Shown here: positions 57,495 to 64,000 of the stretch, piece after piece | Layout of the letters: each line of letters begins with the position of its first letter | How positions within the stretch are numbered: the first letter of the stretch is position 1 | Assembly (NCBI GenBank): GCA_031987605.1 | Contig: DALZZF010000002.1 | Span: 62,001-126,000, forward strand | DNA from: JAFAGO01 sp031987605 | Lineage (GTDB): Bacteria > Bacteroidota > Bacteroidia > Flavobacteriales > Weeksellaceae | Direction of reading: 5' to 3' | DNA length: 64,000 nucleotides | Program-made: the position numbers and the translations under genes | The notes under the pieces: model-generated | Seen by the model: only the letters and a program-made list of their open reading frames with translations | Database searches by the model: none | Told to the model about the DNA's origin: nothing

Positions 57495-60272
57495 ATGAAT
57501 TCAAAATACCTAAGAATCACAGTTGCCGTCGCAGCTCTTTATCTCTCTGGTGGTCTTTACGGACAGGAAACTGATACCCTTAAAGAACAAAAAATTGATG
57601 AAGTAGTAGTGATTGGTTACGGTAAGGCAAAAGCAAAAGATCTTACCGGTTCAGTATCTGTCATTAATCTGAACAAAGCAGAAAATCAGCCTGTAGCAGA
57701 TATCGGGCAAGCTATCCAGGGTAGAGCCTCCGGAGTTACCGTATTAAATTCCGGAACACCAGGAGATAATGTAACTTTCCGTATTCGTGGTACTGGTACC
57801 ATTAATGGTAACAATCCACTGATTGTGGTGGACGGAATGCCACTTAACGGAGGTTTGAACCAAATCAATATGAGCGATGTGGAATCCATCAACATCCTGA
57901 AAGACGCTTCCTCAACCGCGATTTACGGTTCCCGTGGAGCAAACGGTGTGGTGATGATTACCACTAAAAGAGGGGCAAAAGGCGGTATTCTTAACTTTGA
58001 TACCTTCACCGGAATTCAAAGTGTAGCCAATATGCCGAAAATGCTTAATGCTTCTCAGTACGCTCAGCTAAACAATGAATTACTTACGAATGCAGGACTT
58101 TCAACCAACGCCGAATTCGCCAATCCTGAATCTTTAGGTGCCGGAACCGACTGGTTGAAAGCACTTTTCAGCCCGGCTTTGATGTCCAATTATTCCCTTT
58201 CTTATGGTGACAGAACGGAAAAAAGTAACCTATATGTTTCTGCCAGTTACTTTAAACAAAAAGGGGTAGTGCTGAATACCGATTACGACCGTTATATTGT
58301 GCAGATTAACAGTGATACCAAAATAAAACCTTTCCTTAAAATTGGTAACAGTGCAAAACTTCAGCACGATCTTAAAAGAAAGGGTTCTTATGACATAAGA
58401 AGCACTATGCTTTCCCTACCAACACGCCCAATCTATGATGCAAGCGGAAACTTTGCAGGACCTGGAAGCAACTCAATGTTGTACGGAGATATTGCAAACC
58501 CAATTGGTAGCGCAACAATCGTGGATAACAAAACAACGGGATACAATATTCAGGGAAATATTTTTGCAGAAGCAGAAATCGTTAAGGATTTAAAATTCAA
58601 ATCTTTAGGAGGTATTGAATTGAATATTTGGGAAGACAGAACCTGGTCGCCAAAATACGTTTGGGGAATAAAAAGTCAGGAAAACTCCTATCTCTACGAA
58701 GGATCAAACAGAAGTACCACCTTACTTTGGGATAATACATTAACCTACGATCATGAATTTGGTAAACATCACATCAATGCAGTGGTAGGGAGCAGTGCTC
58801 AAAGCAACTATTTCAAATATTTGAATGTTTCCATCCAGAAATTCCCAAGTGAAAGCACTCAGCAGATTGATAACGGTATCCTGCAGCCTACACCACACGG
58901 AAATATGTCGGAATGGGCCATCATGTCTTACCTTGGTCGTGTAAACTATATTTATGATGGTAAATATTATGTAACCGCAACAATTCGTCGTGACGGATCT
59001 TCCCGATTTGGTGTAGATAACCGTTGGGGATGGTTCCCATCCGCAGCTTTGGCATGGAGAATCTCAAATGAAAATTTCCTGAAAGACTCCAAAACCATCA
59101 ACAACCTGAAATTGAGAGTCGGATACGGAATCACGGGTAATCAGGATATCGGGAATTATTCATTCTCAAGTTCCTACAATACCTATCTGTATAACTTCAA
59201 CAATACTTTCGTAAGTGCGGTATTGCCAACCGTTCTTCCAAATCCGAACGTGAAATGGGAAGGGCAGGAACAATATAACGCAGGGATCGATTTGGATTTG
59301 TTCAACAACAGAATCAGCCTGATCGTAGATGCTTACGTGAAAAATACGAAAGACATGCTTGTACCAATGTCGGTTCCTGTAACATCCGGATATTCCGATG
59401 TATACACACCGTACATTAATGCAGGTAAAATCCAGAACAAAGGGATTGAATTTACCCTTTCCACCAAAAACTTTGTAAAAGAAAATTTCAAATGGTCAAC
59501 AGATGCCGTTTTCTCTTATAACAAAAACAATGTGGAAGACATCAACAGTGATACATATCTTCCGGGAGCTGGAGATGGTACAAACATCAACCGTTTATTT
59601 ACCATTATTAATGCAGGATATCCTGTAAATGTATTCTACGGATATGTTACTGATGGAATTTTCCAGAATCAGGCTGAAGTGAGTGCACACGCATTTCAAA
59701 CTTCCGGTACAGCACCTGGAGATATTCGTTTCAAAGATTTGAACAATGATGGAGTAATTAATGGTAGCGACCGTACCATTATCGGAAATCCAAATCCGAC
59801 CTTTACTTTCTCGCTGAACAACACATTCACTTACAAAAATTTTGATCTTACTGTATTCTTTCAGGGATCCTATGGAAACGATATTTTCAATGTAAACCGG
59901 ATGGATACCGAATCTATGGCGGTAATCAACAACCAGAGCACATCAGTATTAGGACGTTGGACAGGAGAAGGAACCAGCAATTCAATGCCGAGAGCGGTGT
60001 TTGGAGATCCTAACCAAAACGGTAGAGTAAGCGATCGCTTCGTAGAAGACGGTTCTTACCTAAAACTGAAAAATGTGAACCTGAGCTATACATTGCCAAA
60101 AGGAGTATTCGGAGAAAACTTTAAAGTGGTGAAAGTATTCCTTTCTGGTCAGAATCTGGTAACATGGACCAACTATACTGGTTTTGATCCTGAAGTTTCT
60201 GTAAACGGTGTGGATATAGGCACATATCCTGTAACCAGAACCGTGTCTCTTGGACTTAATGTTGGATTTTAA
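57495..60272 (+). CDS. SusC-like TonB-dependent outer-membrane importer
   Basis: The 925-aa barrel imports oligosaccharides with SusD using TonB energy. After the signal peptide (YLSGGLYGQ) the TonB box-like DEVVVIGYG is almost immediate, then the plug domain (SINILKDASSTAIYGSRGANGVVMITTKRG) and a 22-strand barrel ending PVTRTVSLGLNVGF. The carboxypeptidase-D-like domain that usually precedes the plug in SusC is missing. It begins 20 bp after the glycosidase and 11 bp before susD. Confidence 0.93.
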   Translation: MNSKYLRITVAVAALYLSGGLYGQETDTLKEQKIDEVVVIGYGKAKAKDLTGSVSVINLNKAENQPVADIGQAIQGRASGVTVLNSGTPGDNVTFRIRGTGTINGNNPLIVVDGMPLNGGLNQINMSDVESINILKDASSTAIYGSRGANGVVMITTKRGAKGGILNFDTFTGIQSVANMPKMLNASQYAQLNNELLTNAGLSTNAEFANPESLGAGTDWLKALFSPALMSNYSLSYGDRTEKSNLYVSASYFKQKGVVLNTDYDRYIVQINSDTKIKPFLKIGNSAKLQHDLKRKGSYDIRSTMLSLPTRPIYDASGNFAGPGSNSMLYGDIANPIGSATIVDNKTTGYNIQGNIFAEAEIVKDLKFKSLGGIELNIWEDRTWSPKYVWGIKSQENSYLYEGSNRSTTLLWDNTLTYDHEFGKHHINAVVGSSAQSNYFKYLNVSIQKFPSESTQQIDNGILQPTPHGNMSEWAIMSYLGRVNYIYDGKYYVTATIRRDGSSRFGVDNRWGWFPSAALAWRISNENFLKDSKTINNLKLRVGYGITGNQDIGNYSFSSSYNTYLYNFNNTFVSAVLPTVLPNPNVKWEGQEQYNAGIDLDLFNNRISLIVDAYVKNTKDMLVPMSVPVTSGYSDVYTPYINAGKIQNKGIEFTLSTKNFVKENFKWSTDAVFSYNKNNVEDINSDTYLPGAGDGTNINRLFTIINAGYPVNVFYGYVTDGIFQNQAEVSAHAFQTSGTAPGDIRFKDLNNDGVINGSDRTIIGNPNPTFTFSLNNTFTYKNFDLTVFFQGSYGNDIFNVNRMDTESMAVINNQSTSVLGRWTGEGTSNSMPRAVFGDPNQNGRVSDRFVEDGSYLKLKNVNLSYTLPKGVFGENFKVVKVFLSGQNLVTWTNYTGFDPEVSVNGVDIGTYPVTRTVSLGLNVGF

Positions 60273-60283
60273 TTTTACAAAAA

Positions 60284-61762
60284 ATGAAAAAGATAAAAAT
60301 AGCACTATTTGCTTTACTTACCCTAACCCTGTCCAGTTGTAACGATGACTTTCTGGACAAAACCCAGCCGGATACGATTAATACAGGGAACTATCCGCAA
60401 ACCGCTGACGAACTTGTAACGCTTGTAAACGGAGCTTACCAGCCAATGCAGCGCGCCAAACTGTACAATATGAGAATGTGGACCAGCGATATTTTTGCCG
60501 GAAATAGCATCGTAGGTGCAGGTGGAGGTGATGATGGTATTGAAACCACACAACTTTCCAATTTCGTAACCGGAACAGAAAATGAAGGAGTTTTAGACCT
60601 TTGGAGAGGACCATGGCCTGGAATCCTCTACAGCAACATCATCATTAAAACAGCTCCAACTTTAGACATTAATGAAGGCATTAAAAACAGAAGTCTTGGA
60701 GAAGCCTATTTTCTAAGAGCACACTATTACTTTATTTTGGTACGTTTCTTCGGAGATGTTCCTTTGGTAACTGAACCTCAGGATGTAAATGGAGATCTTT
60801 ATCCTGTAAGAGCACCAAAAGCAGATATTTACGCTCTGATTGTTTCCGATTTGGAAAAAGCAATCGACTTGCTGCCACCAAAAACCCAATACAGCGAAAC
60901 CGATAAAGGAAGAGCAAGCAAAGGAGCAGCACTTGGTGCACTGGCAAAAGTATATCTTACTTTAGGACAATGGCAAAAAGTAGTAGATCTTACTACTCAG
61001 ATTGAAGGTTTAGGTTATTCCCTGAACGCCGATTATGCAGCTAATTTCAGTGTAGATACCGAAAACTCAAATGAATCCCTGTTTGAAGTTCAATATGCTT
61101 CTGATGGCGGATACGATTTCTGGGGCAATGAAAATCAGGCATCCTGGACCAGCACATTTATGGGACCTCGCGGATCCAACTTTACTGCAGGAGGTTGGGG
61201 TTGGAATCAGCCTACTCAGGAATTTGTAGACAGTTATGAAAGCGGTGATACCAGAAAAGCAAAAACCATTTTGTATGAAGGTTGTCCGCAGTATGATGGT
61301 AAAGATTATGCCGCAAGTTATTCATTAACTGGTTATAACGTGCGTAAATTTCTTGTTCCGCTTTCCGCATTTCCATCTTATGACAACAGCCCGCTGAACT
61401 TCCCAATTATGCGTTATGCAGAAGTTTTGTTGATGAAAGCTGAAGCATTAAACGAACTTGGGCAAACTTCTCAAGCAGCTGTACCATTGAATACAGTAAG
61501 AGCAAGAGCAGGATTATCTCCGGTTACAACAGGACTTTCCCAGTCTGCATTCCGTGAAAAAGTACTCCATGAAAGAAGAATTGAACTAGCATTTGAAGGA
61601 CAAAGATGGTTCGACCTTATTCGTGTAAACGATGGACAGTACGGATTAAATTTCTTGCACTCCATCGGAAAAACAAATGCAACAACCAAACATTTGTTAT
61701 TGCCTATTCCGCAAATCGAAATGGACAGAAACCCTAATTTAACCCAAAATCCTGGTTATTAA
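60284..61762 (+). CDS. SusD-like surface glycan-binding lipoprotein
   Basis: The 492-aa protein is a lipoprotein (TLTLSSC, Cys near residue 19) with SusD architecture: N-terminal NTGNYPQTADELVTLVNGAYQPMQRAKLYNMRMW, TPR-like pairs including SLGEAYFLRAHYYFILVRFFGDVPLV, and the C-terminal NFPIMRYAEVLLMKAEALNELGQ plus ERRIELAFEGQRWFDLIR. It lids SusC and binds the glycan; pairing with the adjacent susC is canonical. Confidence 0.95.
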   Translation: MKKIKIALFALLTLTLSSCNDDFLDKTQPDTINTGNYPQTADELVTLVNGAYQPMQRAKLYNMRMWTSDIFAGNSIVGAGGGDDGIETTQLSNFVTGTENEGVLDLWRGPWPGILYSNIIIKTAPTLDINEGIKNRSLGEAYFLRAHYYFILVRFFGDVPLVTEPQDVNGDLYPVRAPKADIYALIVSDLEKAIDLLPPKTQYSETDKGRASKGAALGALAKVYLTLGQWQKVVDLTTQIEGLGYSLNADYAANFSVDTENSNESLFEVQYASDGGYDFWGNENQASWTSTFMGPRGSNFTAGGWGWNQPTQEFVDSYESGDTRKAKTILYEGCPQYDGKDYAASYSLTGYNVRKFLVPLSAFPSYDNSPLNFPIMRYAEVLLMKAEALNELGQTSQAAVPLNTVRARAGLSPVTTGLSQSAFREKVLHERRIELAFEGQRWFDLIRVNDGQYGLNFLHSIGKTNATTKHLLLPIPQIEMDRNPNLTQNPGY

Positions 61763-61780
61763 TCTTTAGTTTAAAACAAT

Positions 61781-63256
61781 ATGAAAACAAAATATATCAA
61801 TAATAACTGGAGCAAGAAATGGATGCTGTTTCTGTTCCCATTAGCAATACTGTTCGGGATTGTGGCCTGTAGAGAAGAGCTTGATCCTCAGCAGTTCGAA
61901 AGCAATGAACTCGCCCTGAAAACATCGGATATTACCGAACTTCTTCCGGGAATGTTCAATTCAAAATTCAATTTTAGCTGGACTACCGGTAACAATATGG
62001 GAACCAGTTCATCCATCAGTTACACCCTTGAGTTGGATAAAAAAGGAAACAATTTTGCCAATGCTCAAGTGTATGATAAAGGGCAAAATGTTTATTCTCA
62101 CGATATTACCATTGGAGAATTAAACAATCTTCTTGTGGATACTTATGGTGCAACACCTGGAGTTCCTTTCGAAATGGAGGCCAGAATTACGGCAACTTTC
62201 GGAGATGCTTCTGTTGCTGCGCAAACTGCAGTAGTGGATTTTACAGTAACTCCTTTCAAACCATTCACTACAAAATTATTTATTGTAGGGGATGCTACAC
62301 CTAACGGTTGGGATATTACTGCAGCAACGGAATTAACAGTAAATTCCAGCAATCCTACAGAATTTGTTTATTACGGAAACCTGAGTGCAGGGAACTTCAA
62401 ATTTACCGTAAATCAGGATTCATGCTGGTGTCAGGATTTCTATACCAGAGATGCTGCTGATGAAAATAAAATAGTATACAACGAAGGTGGAAGCGGTAAT
62501 GATCTGCAATGGACAATCGACAACAGCGGTCTTTATAAAATCACCGTGAATGTTCTTGCTTTAACCATTAAAATTGAAGAAATGAACGGTCCTCAGTTCA
62601 GCAATATCTGGATTGTGGGAGATGCTTCTCCAAGTGGATGGACAGTGGATAATCCTGTAGCTTTTACTCAGGATACCGACAATCCGTTTATCTTTACCTT
62701 AGAATGCCAGTTGAACGCAGGACATTTCAAACTTCTTGCAGGAACTTTAGGAGACTGGTGTGGAAACTGGTATCGTCCATTAGTTGACAATCAGGGATTA
62801 AACGAAACCGGAGTTGAACAAAATTCTGGTTGCGATACCGATAACAAATGGCAGGTAACTACAGCCGCAGCAGGTCGATATAAAATTATTCTGAATACCT
62901 CCAACAACACCATCAACTTTGAGCCTGTAAATGTTTACATGATCGGGGATGCTACACCAAACGGATGGAATATGGGTAGTTTAACACCAATGCAGAAAAA
63001 CGGAAGTGTGTATACATGGACAGGAACATTGAGTGCCGGTGATTTCAAATTCACAAAATTCAATACCGATTGGTGCCAGGGAACTGAACTTGTTGGCGTA
63101 ACTGCAAATCAGGATATCAGCAACACAAGTTTCCAAGAAAGAGTAAAATGTGCTGGTGGTGATGCCACAGATTTCAAATGGAAAGTGAAAGCTTCACAAG
63201 CCGGAACCTATACCATTAAACTGGATCTGAATACCAATCAGCTTACCATAGAATAA
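61781..63256 (+). CDS. SusE/SusF-like lipoprotein with three binding modules
   Basis: The 491-aa protein is a lipoprotein (FGIVAC, Cys near residue 30) with an N-terminal SusE-type Ig-like domain (about 40-165), then three repeated modules starting IVGDATPNGWDI (about 170), IVGDASPSGWTV (about 285) and MIGDATPNGWNM (about 390). Each repeats GNFKFT-type strands with tryptophan-cysteine patches (CWCQD, WCGNWY, WCQGTE) that could bind sugar rings. Three modules match SusF better than SusE. It would hold alpha-glucan at the cell surface. Confidence 0.85.
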   Translation: MKTKYINNNWSKKWMLFLFPLAILFGIVACREELDPQQFESNELALKTSDITELLPGMFNSKFNFSWTTGNNMGTSSSISYTLELDKKGNNFANAQVYDKGQNVYSHDITIGELNNLLVDTYGATPGVPFEMEARITATFGDASVAAQTAVVDFTVTPFKPFTTKLFIVGDATPNGWDITAATELTVNSSNPTEFVYYGNLSAGNFKFTVNQDSCWCQDFYTRDAADENKIVYNEGGSGNDLQWTIDNSGLYKITVNVLALTIKIEEMNGPQFSNIWIVGDASPSGWTVDNPVAFTQDTDNPFIFTLECQLNAGHFKLLAGTLGDWCGNWYRPLVDNQGLNETGVEQNSGCDTDNKWQVTTAAAGRYKIILNTSNNTINFEPVNVYMIGDATPNGWNMGSLTPMQKNGSVYTWTGTLSAGDFKFTKFNTDWCQGTELVGVTANQDISNTSFQERVKCAGGDATDFKWKVKASQAGTYTIKLDLNTNQLTIE

Positions 63257-63274
63257 GGTTTTTCATTTTTTTTC

Positions 63275-63310
63275 ATCACACGGCGGTTATGCGCTGCCGT
63301 GTGATTTTTC
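63275..63310 (+). terminator. Terminator between susE/F and GH31
   Basis: A 10-bp stem ATCACACGGC with GCCGTGTGAT carries a short loop and then TTTTT. It should reduce or end readthrough from susCDE into the glycosidase. Confidence 0.75.
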
Positions 63311-63394
63311 ACCATTCATACTTGGCTTTTTAGCTAAAAAAGTAGGAGAGGTTGTAAAATGATGCATTTCAGAAATTTTTAAAAATGAAAAATT

Positions 63395-64000
63395 ATGTTT
63401 AAAAAAATAAGTGTATTCCTTTTTGTATTTCTTTTTTCTACAGGACTCTTCGCCAGCGAAGTTACCTCCTATTCATTAAAAGGAAATCAGGTTGTTTTCA
63501 ATTGTAAAGACGGCTCCAAACTGGCTTTAACCCTCAACAGCAGTTCGGTGGTGAAAGTATGGTTCGATCAGTCCGGAAAATTCATCCGCAAGAATCAGTC
63601 TTATGCAGTGGTGAATGAAAATCTGGAAAACATGGGGAATATTTCCGTGAGCGAAGAACCTTCCGCTTATGAGATTTTTACCGCAAAACTGAGAATCCGG
63701 GTCAACAAAAACCCAATGCAGCTGCAGATTTTCGACAAATGGCAGAAATTGGTTTTCAGCGATTTTAAAGAAGAAGGACATTCCGTAAACGGAAAAGCAG
63801 TAAAAGCCAAGAAAATTCTTCGCAGCGATGAACAGTTCTTTGGGCTTGGTGAAAAAACAGGAACACTGAACCGGCGCGGCAAAAACTACAGAATGTGGAA
63901 CAGCGACCGCCCTTGTTATAGCGTAACCGAAGATCCGCTGGCGAAAAGCATTCCGTTCTTTATGAGCAGCTACCGCTACGGAATTTTCCTCGACAATACC
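63395..64000 (+). CDS. GH31-family alpha-glucosidase, cut by the window end
   Basis: The first 202 codons of a gene that continues past 64000. It has a signal peptide (ISVFLFVFLFSTGLFAS) and the N-terminal beta-sandwich typical of GH31 (AYEIFTAKLRIRVNKNPMQLQIFD; the DEQFFGLGEKTGTLNRRGKNYRMWN segment that precedes the barrel, and PFFMSSYRYGIFLDNT). The catalytic Asp region is beyond the window. GH31 members include alpha-glucosidases and alpha-xylosidases; in this locus periplasmic alpha-glucosidase activity is likely. Confidence 0.85.
   Translation, partial: MFKKISVFLFVFLFSTGLFASEVTSYSLKGNQVVFNCKDGSKLALTLNSSSVVKVWFDQSGKFIRKNQSYAVVNENLENMGNISVSEEPSAYEIFTAKLRIRVNKNPMQLQIFDKWQKLVFSDFKEEGHSVNGKAVKAKKILRSDEQFFGLGEKTGTLNRRGKNYRMWNSDRPCYSVTEDPLAKSIPFFMSSYRYGIFLDNT

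Overview
The window is chromosomal DNA from a member of the Bacteroidota, most likely a Chryseobacterium-like Flavobacteriia/Weeksellaceae species. The evidence is AT-rich sequence, Bacteroidota-type promoters (TTG about 19 nt ahead of TAnnTTTG), type IX secretion sorting domains, a SusC/SusD system, an alpha-2-macroglobulin with Bacteroidota architecture, and intergenic palindromic repeats of the kind seen in flavobacteria. No plasmid, prophage or insertion-sequence signature is visible.

Layout. 1-4.5 kb: a partial conserved protein, glucokinase, a YceI protein behind an FNR-type box, an alpha/beta hydrolase and L-serine dehydratase. 4.5-9.6 kb (minus strand): a solitary contractile tail-sheath protein, TyrA preceded by a tyrosine-codon leader peptide and terminator, a DUF4258-like protein, alanine dehydrogenase, TsaE and a thioredoxin. 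9.7-16.3 kb: four tandem POT-family peptide transporters. 16.5-26.8 kb: a LolE/FtsX-like permease, NamZ, small envelope proteins, a thioredoxin fused to a helical region, two cold-shock-domain genes behind a long 5' leader, small DUF proteins, a T9SS-secreted metalloprotease and a lipoprotein. 26.9-32.9 kb: a 1989-aa alpha-2-macroglobulin with two in-frame palindromic insertions. 33-39 kb: UbiA-like/recF/DUF721 operon, a Gcr-type membrane protein, MtgA, a BtuF-like lipoprotein and tRNA-Arg(ACG).

Around 39-40.6 kb gene orientation changes from mostly minus to uniformly plus. The switch lies at a 794-bp, very AT-rich gap with a perfect DnaA box, so it is a candidate replication origin. 40.6-41.7 kb: lrgAB. 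42-50.6 kb: a TolC/MFP/RND efflux operon with a PII-like protein and a frameshifted DUF2892 gene, then a Crp/Fnr regulator, an MdaB-type quinone reductase behind a Crp/Fnr box, and a second Crp/Fnr regulator. 51-53 kb: lipoate-protein ligase and a DUF808 protein.

53.1-64 kb is a polysaccharide utilization locus: a SusR-like membrane regulator, a T9SS-secreted clan GH-D (GH27-like) glycosidase with two near-identical starch-binding-like modules, SusC, SusD, a SusE/F-type lipoprotein with three tandem modules, and the start of a GH31 enzyme cut by the window end. The gene content points to an alpha-glucan, possibly alpha-1,6-linked. Binding and first cleavage would occur at the cell surface, SusCD would import, and GH31 would finish digestion in the periplasm.

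The most interesting non-coding signals are the tyrosine attenuator before tyrA, two Crp/Fnr-type boxes with identical spacing to their -7 elements, the candidate origin, and palindromic elements living inside a coding sequence.
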